From assembly GCA_013141115.1 (NCBI GenBank), contig JABFRP010000001.1:248001-312000 (forward strand): a DNA stretch of 64,000 nt. Direction: 5' to 3'. Within the stretch, counting starts at the first letter, position 1. The number at the start of each line of letters is the position of its first letter. Of the stretch, positions 8,499 through 19,035 are shown one piece after another. Under the pieces are notes generated by a model. It had not been told where the DNA came from and did not search any database. It saw only the letters and a program-made list of their open reading frames with translations. This DNA comes from Ferruginibacter sp. (GTDB taxonomy: Bacteria > Bacteroidota > Bacteroidia > Chitinophagales > Chitinophagaceae). Position numbers and translations under genes: made by a program.

Positions 8499-9377
8499 AT
8501 GAGTTTAAGAAACGAATTGCAGGGCACAGGTGTGGCATTGGTTACGCCTTTTACAACCAATACAGATGTTGACTATGATGCATTGGGTAAACTGATCGAT
8601 TTTGATATCGATAACGGAGTAGAGTATTTAATTACGTTGGGTACAACCGGCGAAACCCCCACATTAACCAAAAAAGAAAAGTTAGACATCATACATTTTA
8701 CTTACGAAAAAGTAAACGGCCGTGTGCCGGTAGTAGTGGGTATTGGCGGTAACAGTACCAAAGAGGTAATGGAAAATTTAACTGATTATCCTTTAGATAA
8801 AGCAATTGCAGTACTTAGCGCCAGTCCTTACTACAACAAACCTTCGCAGGAAGGAATTTACCAGCATTATAAAGCGTTGGCATCGGTTTCGCCTAAGCCA
8901 GTTATTTTATATAATGTGCCGGGCCGCACCGGAAGCAACATGACTGCCGAAACTACACTGCGTTTGGCAAAAGAAAAAAATATTGAAGGGATGAAGGAAG
9001 CCAGCGGCAATATGGTGCAGTGCATGCATATTTTGCGTGACAGGCCCGAAGATTTTTTAGTAGTTAGTGGCGATGATCATGTGGCCATGCCTTTAATTGC
9101 CTGTGGTATGGATGGTGTAATAAGTGTGGCGGCCAATTGTTTTCCAAAAGATTTTAGCGAAATGATACGCCTGAGTTTGAAAGGCGATTTTGCAGCAGCA
9201 AGACCTTTGCATTATAAATGCCTGGAGGGTTGTGATCTGTTATTTGCAGAAAATAATCCCGCTGGTGTAAAAGCATTTTTATACGAGTTGGGAATTATTG
9301 AAAATGTATTACGTTTGCCTGTAGTGCCTTTAAGCGAAGGCATTCATCAAAAGGTAAAAGCGTACCTGAAAAAGTAA
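8499..9377 (+). CDS. dapA: 4-hydroxy-tetrahydrodipicolinate synthase
   Basis: 292 aa, the usual length. DapA condenses pyruvate with aspartate semialdehyde in the lysine/diaminopimelate pathway. Visible motifs are GTTGE at 48-52, Tyr138 in ILYNVPGRTG and the Schiff-base Lys166 in MKEASGN. This is cytoplasmic metabolism supplying peptidoglycan and lysine. It is followed after 21 bases by a secreted esterase gene, so the two may share a transcript although no functional link is evident. Confidence 0.95.
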   Translation: MSLRNELQGTGVALVTPFTTNTDVDYDALGKLIDFDIDNGVEYLITLGTTGETPTLTKKEKLDIIHFTYEKVNGRVPVVVGIGGNSTKEVMENLTDYPLDKAIAVLSASPYYNKPSQEGIYQHYKALASVSPKPVILYNVPGRTGSNMTAETTLRLAKEKNIEGMKEASGNMVQCMHILRDRPEDFLVVSGDDHVAMPLIACGMDGVISVAANCFPKDFSEMIRLSLKGDFAAARPLHYKCLEGCDLLFAENNPAGVKAFLYELGIIENVLRLPVVPLSEGIHQKVKAYLKK

Positions 9378-9398
9378 AAGCTTACTAAATTTAAAACG

Positions 9399-10586
9399 AT
9401 GCGGAGCAAAATTTATATTTTACTTTTATTGCTATGCATTGCTTTTAATGCTGCCGCACAATTTACACTACAAATAGAAATTACTGCAACGCCATCTGCT
9501 CATAAACAAGATGGCGTTTTTGTTGCAGGCAGTTTTAATAAATGGAATCCCGGCGATAGCATGTATCGTTTTCATAATGAAAATGGTAAACTGGTGGCGA
9601 TAATTAAAGGACTTGCTGCCGATACCTACCGGTTTAAATTTACCCGGGGCAGCTGGCAAAAAGTGCAATCAACCAATACCGGAAAAGATGTAGATAATCA
9701 ATTGCTGCAATTATCTGCTGACACCACAGTTAGTTATACCATTGATGGATGGCTGGATGATTATGCGTTGCCGCAAAAACATCAAGCCAGCACTAACGTT
9801 CATGTATTAGATACGGCATTTTTTATTCCTCAACTTAACCGTATACGCCGCATATGGATCTATTTGCCTCACGGGTATAACCAAACCAAAAAGCATTACC
9901 CGGTAATGTATTTGCAAGACGGGCAAAATTTATTTGATGAAGTAACCAGCGCATACGGCGAGGAGTGGGGAGTAGATGAATGCCTGGATTCTATAATTGC
10001 AAAAGGAAAGCAGGGTTGTATAGTTGTGGGTATTGATAATGGTGCAGATACAAGAATGAGTGAATATAATCCGTATGAATTTACCTGGAAAGATTCCACA
10101 CAATCAAAAACATTTTTGCCTGAAGGGAATGCATACCTTGATTTTTTAACGCAAACGCTTAAACCTTTTATTGATAAAAAATACCGCACATTAACAGCTA
10201 AAGAAAATACTATTATTGCTGGCGCATCCATGGGAGGATTGATTGCTTATTATGCCGCACTAAAATATCCTGAGGTGTATGGAAAAGCCGGAGTCTTTTC
10301 TCCTGCCTTTTGGACGGCTCCTGAAATTAAGCAGCTCACAGATTCGGTTGGCAAAAAAGTCAGCAGTAAATTTTTCTTTTATTGCGGCGGAAAAGAAAGC
10401 GAAAATATGGTGGAGGATATGAATGAAGTTGCCGAAAAATTAGGGGGTAATTCTCATGCAATGATCTACACCGCAATTGATACAGAAGGCCGGCACGATG
10501 AAAAAGCCTGGCGCAAATGGTTTGCCGATTTTTATGTGTGGATGATGGCGGATGGATATAATAATGTGATAAAGCTGGAGCAGTAG
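9399..10586 (+). CDS. secreted esterase with N-terminal glycogen-binding-like domain
   Basis: 395 aa with a signal peptide ending at AAAQ (about 21). Residues about 22-115 look like an AMPK/CBM48-type beta-sandwich (DGVFVAGSFNKWNPGD). The rest is an alpha/beta hydrolase of the esterase D/Fes type: GASMGG with nucleophile Ser277 and His366 in EGRHDEKAWRKWF. Related enzymes include ferulic acid esterases and siderophore esterases; the substrate is not predictable here. A smaller lipoprotein of the same esterase class sits at 29280-30137. Its 3' end faces rnz across a palindromic repeat. Confidence 0.85.
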   Translation: MRSKIYILLLLLCIAFNAAAQFTLQIEITATPSAHKQDGVFVAGSFNKWNPGDSMYRFHNENGKLVAIIKGLAADTYRFKFTRGSWQKVQSTNTGKDVDNQLLQLSADTTVSYTIDGWLDDYALPQKHQASTNVHVLDTAFFIPQLNRIRRIWIYLPHGYNQTKKHYPVMYLQDGQNLFDEVTSAYGEEWGVDECLDSIIAKGKQGCIVVGIDNGADTRMSEYNPYEFTWKDSTQSKTFLPEGNAYLDFLTQTLKPFIDKKYRTLTAKENTIIAGASMGGLIAYYAALKYPEVYGKAGVFSPAFWTAPEIKQLTDSVGKKVSSKFFFYCGGKESENMVEDMNEVAEKLGGNSHAMIYTAIDTEGRHDEKAWRKWFADFYVWMMADGYNNVIKLEQ

Positions 10587-10604
10587 TCGAATGTAAAAGG
10601 TAAA

Positions 10605-10667
10605 AAAAGTATATAAAGTAGGCTGCCGCATTATCTACTCTAAACTTTATTTACTTTATATACTTTT
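10605..10667. repeat. AAAGTA-type palindrome between convergent genes
   Basis: Perfect 16-bp arms (10605-10620 and 10652-10667, AAAAGTATATAAAGTA) lie between the 3' ends of the esterase gene and rnz. It is probably a two-way terminator. The same AAAGTA/ATAAAGTA units recur at 18940-19025, 25105-25173, 55998-56062 and 61411-61452. Confidence 0.75.
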
Positions 10668-10694
10668 CTACTGTATTTACTTCAACAACCAAAC

Positions 10695-11597
10695 TCAAAT
10701 CTTATAACAAACCCCTTCAAGCGCCAGCTCTGTATTTTCAAAAACTTCACAAGCTTCGGGTAAAAATTCTTCCAGCGTTTCGTATTTAGAAGAGAAATGA
10801 CCGATGAGCAATTTTTTTACATTGCCCAGTTTGGCAATGCTGGCGGCCTGCTGTGTAGTACTGTGAAAGCGCATGGCAGCTCGTTCGTGTAAATGTTTTA
10901 AGTAAGTAGATTCGTGGTACAACAAGTCAACCTCTTTTATTTTATCTACTAAACTTTCGTCATAAATGGTATCGGCACAATATGCATAACTTCTGGCTTT
11001 GGCTGCTGCGATAGTTACTTCTTCATTAGGAACAATAGTGCCTTTTTTATTTACATAATCCTGGCCCTGTTGTAATTTATCATAAAATGCAGCCGGTATT
11101 TCATAAATAGCTGCACGTTCGGCATTTACTTTTCTGGGATTTTTTTTCTCTCTGAATAAAAACCCCCAGCATTCTATACGATGCTGCACTTTAAAACATT
11201 CTACTATCATCTTTTTATCATCTACAATTATCCCTTCTGTTTTTAAAGGATGAAAATGCAATTTAAAAGAGAGGTGTGTATCAGCAACATCTAATTGTAA
11301 TTTCAATATTTGTTCTAATGCTTCAGGCGCATGCAGGTGAAGGTCCTGTGTTCTTCCAAGCAAACTCATACTGGTGATCAGGCCAATTAATCCATAATAA
11401 TGATCGCCATGTAAATGAGAAATAAATATTCTTGAAATTTTGCTGCGCCGTATTTTATACCTCGACATTTGCATTTGCGTGCCTTCGCCACAATCGATCA
11501 AATAACTTTCTTCGTTGGTTTGCAAAATTTGGGCAGTAGGATTTCTGTCAAATGCAGGAATTGCAGAATTATTGCCCAGTATGGTAAGTGCTAACAA
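10695..11597 (-). CDS. rnz: ribonuclease Z
   Basis: 300 aa metallo-beta-lactamase-fold endonuclease that trims tRNA 3' trailers, essential here because tRNA genes in this group lack encoded CCA (see the tRNA at 30479). The zinc motif HLHGDH is at 61-66; further ligands are in HRIEC, DLLYHEST and GHFSSKY. The reading frame has no upstream ATG before an in-frame stop, so translation most likely starts at TTG (11597), giving LALTILGNNSAIPA, which matches the family's first beta-strand. The STAS-domain gene upstream on the same strand may be linked. Confidence 0.93.
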   Translation of the reverse strand: MLALTILGNNSAIPAFDRNPTAQILQTNEESYLIDCGEGTQMQMSRYKIRRSKISRIFISHLHGDHYYGLIGLITSMSLLGRTQDLHLHAPEALEQILKLQLDVADTHLSFKLHFHPLKTEGIIVDDKKMIVECFKVQHRIECWGFLFREKKNPRKVNAERAAIYEIPAAFYDKLQQGQDYVNKKGTIVPNEEVTIAAAKARSYAYCADTIYDESLVDKIKEVDLLYHESTYLKHLHERAAMRFHSTTQQAASIAKLGNVKKLLIGHFSSKYETLEEFLPEACEVFENTELALEGVCYKI

Positions 11598-11768
11598 AAG
11601 TTTACAGTTTTCGGTTTGGTGTTTGGGGTTAATTTCTAAAATTCAAGACAGCCTTTTATCTGGTTGTGTTGCATTAAGTTATAAATATCCGGAACTTATT
11701 GTAATCAATAGCGTTTAAAAACCAGCAATACTAAACTTCTCCGCAGGATGCTGTGCATAAACACTAAA

Positions 11769-12143
11769 CTATTCATCTCCTAAAAGTTCTCTCTCTATTT
11801 CTTCCATTTGTACAATATCCCAGGCTTCACTTTCTGTAGGCGTAACATTCATCAGCTCCAGTAATTCTTTTTCGTCCAGCAGTTTTTCTACAGCATCCTG
11901 CAAATTACAAATAACAAATGAGCAATTGTGTTCGTAAAATTGTTGTTGCAGGCTGGCTAAAAATTCCCCTGCGCTTTCATCCACTTCCTTTACCGCTTCC
12001 ATGTTTAAAACAATGTGCGGAATGTCTTTTTGCAGGTAAGGAAGCAACAAATTGTTTAGTTCGCCTGTCATATTAGCAGCAAAAACAGCTTCCTGAGGCG
12101 TAATAACAGTAAATTTTTCTTTGGTATCTATTTTGACATTCAT
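11769..12143 (-). CDS. STAS-domain protein (anti-sigma antagonist-like)
   Basis: 124 aa from the ATG at 12143; a TTG six bases upstream is also in frame. The pattern of alternating strands and helices with a central HIVLNMEAVKEVDESAGEFLASL segment resembles the STAS fold of SpoIIAA-type antagonists, where the conserved Ser is the phosphorylation site; here Ser sits in DESAGEF. No anti-sigma kinase or phosphatase is adjacent, so the partner is unknown. It could be co-transcribed with rnz, 171 bases downstream. Confidence 0.7.
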   Translation of the reverse strand: MNVKIDTKEKFTVITPQEAVFAANMTGELNNLLLPYLQKDIPHIVLNMEAVKEVDESAGEFLASLQQQFYEHNCSFVICNLQDAVEKLLDEKELLELMNVTPTESEAWDIVQMEEIERELLGDE

Positions 12144-12348
12144 TAGCAAATATTGCAGATTACAGTTAGTATCAATGTTTTTTGTAAAGTAAAGGAAAAT
12201 TTAAATACCGTTCTTTCGTTAAATAATTTGTCGGCAAAAAACTTACAAAACCCAATTTTAACTTTTTAACATATTAACATTTCCCCTTTGCGCTAAACTT
12301 AATCTTCAAAATAATCGTTATTATTGTATAAGCTAAATCAATCAGTAA

Positions 12349-14901
12349 ATGGACAACAATTTTTCGGCCCAGGTAAAAGAAATAATCTCTTACAGCCGTG
12401 AGGAAGCACTAAGGTTGGGGAACGATTTTATTGGTACAGAGCATCTGGTGTTGGGTTTGATCCGTGATGGAGAGAACACTGCTATCAAAACTTTAAAATC
12501 CCTCAATATCGACCTGTTTGAATTACGCAAGGAAATAGAAATGGCAGTAAAAGACAAAACAGGTAAAAATATTGCCAACATCAATTCGCTTCCGCTAACC
12601 AAGCAGGCAGAAAAAGTAATTCGTATTACTGTTCTGGAGGCTAAGGCACAAAAAAGTGCATTGGTAGAAAGTGAGCATTTGATGCTTTCTATCTTGAAGA
12701 ATAAGGAAAACATAGCCACACAGATACTCAATCAGTTTGATGTGGACTATGATGTATTTAAAAATGAACTGGGGTTTGTTACCAGTACACCACCATCAGC
12801 AGAATTTAGCGATGAAGGTGATGAGGAGTTTGATGAAGAAAGAAAACAATACGGTCAGCAACAAAAAGGCCAGCGTGGCGGCGCAGCTAATGCGCCTAAA
12901 ACAAAAACGCCTGTACTGGATAATTTCGGCAGAGATATTACCCGTTTAGCCGAAGGAGGTTCGCTTGATCCTATTGTAGGCAGAGAAAATGAAATTGAAA
13001 GGGTTTCTCAGATCTTATCCCGACGTAAAAAGAACAACCCCATTTTAATTGGTGAACCGGGTGTGGGTAAAACGGCCATTGTGGAAGGCCTGGCCTTACG
13101 CATTGTACAACGTAAAGTATCCAGGGTATTGTTTGACAAACGGGTAGTGAGCTTAGATCTGGCAGCATTAGTTGCCGGTACCAAATACCGTGGCCAGTTT
13201 GAAGAAAGAATGAAAGCCATCATGAACGAACTGGAAAAGAACAGGGATGTAATTTTATTTATTGATGAGATACATACCATTGTTGGTGCAGGTGGCGCAA
13301 GCGGTTCATTAGATGCCAGCAATATTTTTAAACCGGCTTTGGCCAGAGGCGAATTGCAATGTATTGGTGCATCTACTTTAGATGAATACCGTATGCATAT
13401 TGAAAAAGACGGCGCTTTAGATCGTCGTTTTCAAAAGGTAATTGTAGAACAACCTTCGGTTGATGAAACCATACAAATTTTAAACAACATTAAAAGTAAG
13501 TATGAAGATTACCACAACGTTACTTACAGCCAGGAAGCCATTGATGCTTGTGTAAAATTAAGCGACAGGTATATGACCGACCGTTTATTGCCCGATAAAG
13601 CCATCGATGTACTGGATGAAGTGGGTGCAAGAAAACACATCAAAAATATTAATGTACCTGCCGAAATAATTGACCTGGAAAAGAAAATTGAAGATATTAA
13701 ACTGGAGAAAAATAAGGTAGTAAAGAGCCAGCGTTTTGAAGAAGCTGCCTCATTAAGAGATACCGAAAAACGCCTGCAGGAAGACCTGGAAAAAGCAAAA
13801 ACAGATTGGGAAGAAGAAAGTAAACACAAACGTTTTCCTATTGAAGAAGAAGATATTGCTGAAGTGGTACACATGATGACGGGTATACCAGTTAAGCGTA
13901 TGGTACAGGCTGAAACTGAAAAACTACGCCGCATGGCCGATGATTTAAAAGGTGCTGTGGTTGGCCAGGAGAATGCTATTTCAAAAGTGGTAAAAGCAAT
14001 TCAACGTAACAGGGTGGGTTTAAAAGATCCTAAAAAGCCAATTGGTACATTTATTTTTCTTGGCCCAACTGGTGTAGGAAAAACTGAGTTGGCACGTTCT
14101 TTAGCCAAACACATGTTCGACAGTGAAGATTCTTTAATAAGAATTGACATGAGTGAATACATGGAGAAATTTACTGTTAGCCGTTTGATTGGTGCACCTC
14201 CGGGCTATGTGGGTTACGAAGAAGGTGGACAATTAACTGAAAAGGTTAGACGTAAACCATACTGTGTAATCCTGCTGGACGAAATTGAAAAAGCGCATCC
14301 GGATATTTATAATATTTTATTACAGGTATTGGACGACGGGCAATTAACCGATGGTATGGGACGTAAAGTGGATTTTAAAAATACACTTATCATCATGACA
14401 TCAAATATTGGCGCAAGGCAATTGAAAGATTTTGGTGATGGAGTAGGTTTTGCTACCGCAACCCGTATGGAGCACTCCGATGAGAATAATAAGGCCGTTA
14501 TTGAAAAAGCACTGAAGCGTACTTTTAGTCCTGAATTTTTAAACAGGATAGATGATGTGGTGGTGTTTAATTCATTAACCAAAGAAAATATTTTTGAGAT
14601 CATTGATATTTTAATGAAAGGCGTGTTAAAACGTTTGGCTAACCTTGGCTTTTCGATGGAGCTTACACCAGAAGCTAAAGAGTTTATTGCCGATAAAGGA
14701 TACGATGCTCAGTTTGGTGCAAGGCCACTGCACAGGGCCATTCAAAAATACCTGGAAGATCCTTTAGCAGAAGAAATACTGAGTATGCATGTAAAGAACG
14801 GTGATATGTTATTGGCAGAGCTGGATAAAGAAACTGAAAAAATTAAGTTTACTTTACGGGAGCCGGAAGCTAAAAAGGAAGAAAAAGAATCAGAAGTGTA
14901 A
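12349..14901 (+). CDS. clpC: ATP-dependent Clp protease ATP-binding subunit ClpC
   Basis: 850 aa, typical for ClpC. Domain order: two Clp N-terminal repeats (1-140), a flexible linker, AAA+ module 1 with Walker A GEPGVGKT at 235, a UVR/middle-domain coiled coil around 445-490 ([20 protein letters not shown] region), AAA+ module 2 with Walker A GPTGVGKT at 572, and the D2-small domain. It unfolds substrates for ClpP or works as a chaperone. It is monocistronic with a strong terminator behind it. The acidic/Gln-rich linker (150-180) is ordinary for the family. Confidence 0.95.
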   Translation: MDNNFSAQVKEIISYSREEALRLGNDFIGTEHLVLGLIRDGENTAIKTLKSLNIDLFELRKEIEMAVKDKTGKNIANINSLPLTKQAEKVIRITVLEAKAQKSALVESEHLMLSILKNKENIATQILNQFDVDYDVFKNELGFVTSTPPSAEFSDEGDEEFDEERKQYGQQQKGQRGGAANAPKTKTPVLDNFGRDITRLAEGGSLDPIVGRENEIERVSQILSRRKKNNPILIGEPGVGKTAIVEGLALRIVQRKVSRVLFDKRVVSLDLAALVAGTKYRGQFEERMKAIMNELEKNRDVILFIDEIHTIVGAGGASGSLDASNIFKPALARGELQCIGASTLDEYRMHIEKDGALDRRFQKVIVEQPSVDETIQILNNIKSKYEDYHNVTYSQEAIDACVKLSDRYMTDRLLPDKAIDVLDEVGARKHIKNINVPAEIIDLEKKIEDIKLEKNKVVKSQRFEEAASLRDTEKRLQEDLEKAKTDWEEESKHKRFPIEEEDIAEVVHMMTGIPVKRMVQAETEKLRRMADDLKGAVVGQENAISKVVKAIQRNRVGLKDPKKPIGTFIFLGPTGVGKTELARSLAKHMFDSEDSLIRIDMSEYMEKFTVSRLIGAPPGYVGYEEGGQLTEKVRRKPYCVILLDEIEKAHPDIYNILLQVLDDGQLTDGMGRKVDFKNTLIIMTSNIGARQLKDFGDGVGFATATRMEHSDENNKAVIEKALKRTFSPEFLNRIDDVVVFNSLTKENIFEIIDILMKGVLKRLANLGFSMELTPEAKEFIADKGYDAQFGARPLHRAIQKYLEDPLAEEILSMHVKNGDMLLAELDKETEKIKFTLREPEAKKEEKESEV

Positions 14902-14920
14902 ATTTATTTTAACAGTATAC

Positions 14921-14956
14921 AAAGCTATTCACCAAAAAGTGAATAGCTTTTTTGTT
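14921..14956 (+). terminator. rho-independent terminator after clpC
   Basis: Perfect 12-bp arms (AAAGCTATTCAC at 14921-14932, complement at 14939-14950) with a six-base A-rich loop and a following T run. Confidence 0.88.
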
Positions 14957-14980
14957 TTAATTTAGAAAAAAGTGTTTGGG

Positions 14981-15370
14981 ATGAAAAAAAATAAAGTGTT
15001 TGTTGCAGTATTTTGTATTATAGCTTTTATTGGCATTGGCATGGGGTTGCCTTACCATAAAGAGAGAAACCTTAAAGTATTACCCAAAGATATCAGTGAT
15101 GCCAGGCTTGATAGTATAATGAAAACCTATACTGTTGCTTTAGGTGTAAAGTGTAATTTTTGCCATGTGCCCGTAAAAAATATCCCTGATAGTTTGGACT
15201 ATGTTTCCGATGCTGACCCGATGAAAGAAAATGCAAGGGAAATGATGCGGATGGTTATAGATATCAACAAAGCTTATTTTTATTTTGATAAAACTGTAAA
15301 ACCGGAATATTTAAATGAGGTAACCTGCAATACCTGCCATCGTGGCGAACCTATCCCCAATAACAAGTGA
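14981..15370 (+). CDS. small c-type cytochrome with two CxxCH motifs
   Basis: 129 aa from the ATG at 14981 (a GTG nine bases earlier is in frame). An N-terminal hydrophobic anchor or signal (about 6-22) is followed by CNFCH at 58 and CNTCH at 116, so two covalent hemes are likely. The pattern resembles the reaction-centre-cytochrome-like family common as a small periplasmic or membrane-anchored protein in Bacteroidota. The electron donor and acceptor are unknown. It lies 106 bases before cmk on the same strand. Confidence 0.8.
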   Translation: MKKNKVFVAVFCIIAFIGIGMGLPYHKERNLKVLPKDISDARLDSIMKTYTVALGVKCNFCHVPVKNIPDSLDYVSDADPMKENAREMMRMVIDINKAYFYFDKTVKPEYLNEVTCNTCHRGEPIPNNK

Positions 15371-15476
15371 TGGGCTTTTACAGGTTTTAGGTTTTGGGAT
15401 AATTTATTTTTTAAAGGGCACTTTTTTGCCAACAATATTTTGGAATCGCATTTTTTTGCAGCATTTTTGCGGAGCA

Positions 15477-16154
15477 ATGAATAAAAAAATTATCATCACC
15501 ATCGATGGCTGGTCATCCTGCGGAAAAAGTACTTTAGCAAAACAACTGGCTAAAGAGCTGGGCTATGTTTATATTGACAGCGGGGCAATGTACCGGGCCA
15601 TTACATTATACTTTTTAAGAAACCATATTGACTGGACGGACAGCAATGAAGTGAATGAGGCTTTAGGTAATATCAGTATCGAGTTTGAGTTTAACGAAAA
15701 ATCGCAGCAGTCGGAAATTATTTTGAATGACGAGAACGTAGAATATGTAATAAGGGATTTGGTAATTGCCGAAAAAGTAAGTGATGTGGCAGCAATAAAA
15801 GAAGTAAGAACATTTGCTGTAGCACAACAGCAGAAAATGGGCGATAAAAAAGGCGTGGTGATGGATGGGAGAGATATTGGTACCACCGTTTTTCCTGATG
15901 CGGAATTAAAGATATTTATGACGGCAGATATTGCGGTAAGGGTGGCACGCAGGTTTAAAGAAATGTTTAAAAAAAATCCCAATACAACAATAGAAGAAGT
16001 ACAGCATAATCTTGAAATGCGTGACTATATCGACTCTCACCGGGAAGTAAGCCCTTTACGAAAAGCCGATGATGCCATTGAAATTGACAATACTCATTTA
16101 ACTATGCCTGAGCAATTGGATATTGCTTTGAAGTTAACCAGGAAGTTTATCTGA
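15477..16154 (+). CDS. cmk: cytidylate kinase
   Basis: 225 aa from the ATG at 15477, preceded by GGAG at 15471, one of the few Shine-Dalgarno-like sequences here. The frame is open further upstream, but that part reads through non-conserved sequence. P-loop GWSSCGKST at 11-19; substrate-binding YIDSGAMYRA and the DGRDIGT loop are present. It phosphorylates CMP and dCMP. It is convergent with ispH. Confidence 0.95.
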   Translation: MNKKIIITIDGWSSCGKSTLAKQLAKELGYVYIDSGAMYRAITLYFLRNHIDWTDSNEVNEALGNISIEFEFNEKSQQSEIILNDENVEYVIRDLVIAEKVSDVAAIKEVRTFAVAQQQKMGDKKGVVMDGRDIGTTVFPDAELKIFMTADIAVRVARRFKEMFKKNPNTTIEEVQHNLEMRDYIDSHREVSPLRKADDAIEIDNTHLTMPEQLDIALKLTRKFI

Positions 16155-16180
16155 AACTACAGTCAATAACATTGGTCTTT

Positions 16181-17404
16181 TTAAAATGCAGCAGTTAATT
16201 CCTCAACTGTAGTATTTACTTTGTAAAAAGAAACCAGTTTTTCTATTACTGCTTCTACCATTGCATCGGGGCAACTGGCACCGCTGGTAATTAATATTTT
16301 TACAGGTTCTTTTTCAGGCAGAAAATCAGTGGTAGTTAATTCTTCTTTAGTATGAAAATTAAAATGCTGTATGGTTGAAGAAGAAATTATTTTTTCTTCG
16401 CTGCTGATAAAATAAGTAGGCAGTTTTTCTTCGCAAAGCTCTACTAAGTGCGAAGTGTTACTACTGTTATAGCCACCCACTACAATGGCAAGGTCGGCAG
16501 CAGTTTCTAATAATCCATACACTGCACTTTGGTTATCATTAGTAGCGTAGCACAAAGTGTCCCTGGTATCAGCAAAGTGAGTATCAATACTGCCATCCGT
16601 TAAACCATATTTATTGATCATCACTTCTTTTAAAAAATCGGAAATGGCCTGTGTATCGCTGGCCAGCATAGTGGTTTGGTTAACCACACCAATTCTTTGC
16701 AGGTGTTTGGCAGCATCAAATCCGTCAGAATATCTTCCTTCAAATTCCGTGTAAAAATTGGCTGCATTTTTTTCGCCGGTAATGTATTCGCTTAATACAA
16801 TTGCTTCCAGCATATTATTTACCACCATGGTTGGTGTGTGATAAGCTGCATGAGAAAAAGTAGCCCTTGTTTCTTCATGTGTAGGTTTGCCATGTACCAC
16901 TACAGTATAGTTTTTCTTAGCTATCTGCTCACTGCGGTTCCATACTTTTTCTACAAAAGGGCAGGTGGTATTGTATTTATGCGTGGGTATACCAATTGCA
17001 TTTAATTTTTCTTCAATGGCTAGTGTTGTGCCAAATGCAGGAATAATTACCACATCGTCTTTTGTCAAAGATTCGTAAGGCACTATCTGTTTGCCATAAG
17101 TGTTCTGTAAAAATTGCACGCCTCTTTTCTGCAGGTCGGCATTTACCTGCGGATTATGTATCATTTCGCTCAGTAAAAAAATACGTTTGCCGGGGTTTTC
17201 TTCAATGGTTCTGAATGCGATGTCGATAGCGTTCTCTACACCATAACAAAAACCAAAATGGCGGGCCAGGTAAATTTGCAAAGGGCCAAAATCAAGCAGG
17301 GCAGGACTAAAGTCTTTTTTCATTTTATCCTCTTGCTTACGTTTATTTTTTATGGCACTAATTAAAGGGCTGCGATAAATTACAGGAACATTAAATTGCT
17401 TCAT
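16181..17404 (-). CDS. ispH: 4-hydroxy-3-methylbut-2-enyl diphosphate reductase
   Basis: 407 aa, the long Bacteroidota form with an about 45-residue N-terminal extension and several insertions. The three iron-sulfur cysteines are visible in HFGFCYGVENA, NTTCPFVEKVW and SGASCPDAMVE. It catalyses the last step of the MEP isoprenoid pathway (HMBPP to IPP and DMAPP). The N-terminal ATG gives MKQFNVPVIYRSPL; an internal ATG at MKKDFSP would also work. Confidence 0.94.
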   Translation of the reverse strand: MKQFNVPVIYRSPLISAIKNKRKQEDKMKKDFSPALLDFGPLQIYLARHFGFCYGVENAIDIAFRTIEENPGKRIFLLSEMIHNPQVNADLQKRGVQFLQNTYGKQIVPYESLTKDDVVIIPAFGTTLAIEEKLNAIGIPTHKYNTTCPFVEKVWNRSEQIAKKNYTVVVHGKPTHEETRATFSHAAYHTPTMVVNNMLEAIVLSEYITGEKNAANFYTEFEGRYSDGFDAAKHLQRIGVVNQTTMLASDTQAISDFLKEVMINKYGLTDGSIDTHFADTRDTLCYATNDNQSAVYGLLETAADLAIVVGGYNSSNTSHLVELCEEKLPTYFISSEEKIISSSTIQHFNFHTKEELTTTDFLPEKEPVKILITSGASCPDAMVEAVIEKLVSFYKVNTTVEELTAAF

Positions 17405-17553
17405 GATAAATTAATAACAAATACAAAGGTACAAGGTTTGCCTGTGCATCTGGCTACTGTTACAGGTTTTAAATAATTAGAGATATTTGTTTAGCGGCCT
17501 GATGCTAATATTCAAAAATCCCTTCTTACTTTTGATAAAATAAACTTGCTTGC

Positions 17554-18936
17554 ATGAATAAGATAATTCCGTTACTTGTGGCATTAGGAATAGCTGCATG
17601 TAACAGCCCTGAAACAAAAAAAATAAATCAACCGGCAGAAAAAATGGTACATAACGAATACAAAAAAGCAGACTGGATAAATAATACCAATGTATATGAA
17701 GTAAACCTTCGTCAATATACTAAAGAAGGCACTTTTAATGCTTTTGCAAAAGAGCTGCCCCGCTTAAAAGAAATGGGAGTGGAAACTTTATGGTTTATGC
17801 CCATTACTCCCATTGCACAAAAAAATATGAAAGGCAGTTTGGGTAGCTATTATGCCTGCAGCGATTATACTTCCATTAATCCTGAGTTTGGCAATCTGGA
17901 TGATTTTAAAAATTTGGTTAAGCTGGCACATAGTATGGGGTTTAAAGTGATTATTGATTGGGTGGCTAACCATACAGGATGGGATCATGTGTGGACAAAA
18001 ATTCATCCTGATTATTATTTAAAAGACAGTGCCACCAACGATTTTAAAATTGCCAGTGGTATGGATGATATTATTGAACTGGATTATAAAAATCCGGCCT
18101 TGCGCAAAGCCATGATTGATGCTATGAGGTACTGGATTACCGAAGCTGATATTGATGGTTATCGTTGCGATCTGGCATTTTGGGTGGAACTGGATTTTTG
18201 GCTGGAAGCCAGAGCAGAGCTGGAAAAAACCAAAACACTTTTTTGGTTAGCCGAAAGTGATCCTTTGGAACATGCTGATTACTTTAAAGCTTTTGATGCC
18301 TGTTATACCTGGACCTGGATGCACAAAACCGAAGATTTTTATAAAAAGAACCAGGATAAACATATTCTGGATACTGTTTTACAGCAATACAATTCTATTT
18401 GCAGCACAATTGATATTCCGCTTTGGTTTACTACCAATCATGATGAAAATACATGGAACGGAACGGAGTATGAAAAGTATGGCAGCATGGCCAATGCATT
18501 ATCGGTTTTTAGTTTTACCTGGAATGGAATGCCCATGATATACAGCGGACAAGAATTGCCTAACATGAAACGCCTGAAGTTTTTTGATAAAGATCCTATT
18601 GAATGGAACGATAAATATCAGTTGCATGATTTTTATAAAACTTTGCTAAGTCTTAAAAAAAGTAACCCTGCATTAAGAGCAGGAGATGTTGCAGTAACTA
18701 CTCATTTACTTAATACCAATGCTGATAAAAGTGTTTTAGCCTACATAAGAAAAAATGGCAGCAGCGAAGTGCTGGTGTTTATCAATTTTAGTAAAGAAAA
18801 AGTGAGTTTTGATGTAGATGATGCACATTTTACAGGCCGCTTTACAAACGTATTTAGTAAAGAAGAAAATGATTTTACAATTGAAAAACATTTTGAACTG
18901 CAGCCCTGGGATTATAAAGTGTTTGAAAAAAAATAG
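17554..18936 (+). CDS. GH13 alpha-amylase family lipoprotein
   Basis: 460 aa with lipobox GIAAC (Cys16). The TIM barrel carries the four GH13 regions: DWVANH, DGYRCDLAFW with nucleophile Asp206, WLAESD with acid/base Glu234, and TNHDENTW with Asp297. It should be surface or periplasm anchored and cleave alpha-glucans. It is shorter than many amylases and ends with a compact beta domain. No starch SusCD genes are beside it. Upstream TACTTTTG at 17527-17534 could be a -7 box, without a matching -33 element. Confidence 0.9.
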   Translation: MNKIIPLLVALGIAACNSPETKKINQPAEKMVHNEYKKADWINNTNVYEVNLRQYTKEGTFNAFAKELPRLKEMGVETLWFMPITPIAQKNMKGSLGSYYACSDYTSINPEFGNLDDFKNLVKLAHSMGFKVIIDWVANHTGWDHVWTKIHPDYYLKDSATNDFKIASGMDDIIELDYKNPALRKAMIDAMRYWITEADIDGYRCDLAFWVELDFWLEARAELEKTKTLFWLAESDPLEHADYFKAFDACYTWTWMHKTEDFYKKNQDKHILDTVLQQYNSICSTIDIPLWFTTNHDENTWNGTEYEKYGSMANALSVFSFTWNGMPMIYSGQELPNMKRLKFFDKDPIEWNDKYQLHDFYKTLLSLKKSNPALRAGDVAVTTHLLNTNADKSVLAYIRKNGSSEVLVFINFSKEKVSFDVDDAHFTGRFTNVFSKEENDFTIEKHFELQPWDYKVFEKK

Positions 18937-18960
18937 AAAGTACAAAGTGAAAGGTACAAT

Positions 18961-18998
18961 AAGTAAGAGGCCCTGTAAATTTACAGGGCCTCTTACTT
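18961..18998. repeat. 38-bp perfect palindrome between convergent genes
   Basis: Positions 18961-18998 read identically on both strands, centred on GTAAATTTAC with AGAGGCCC arms. It sits between the ends of the amylase and htrA genes and is flanked by AAAGTACAAAGT-type units. A bidirectional terminator is the simplest role. Confidence 0.85.
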
Positions 18999-19035
18999 TA
19001 TATTCTCTATATACTTTATGTACTATGTACTCCTC

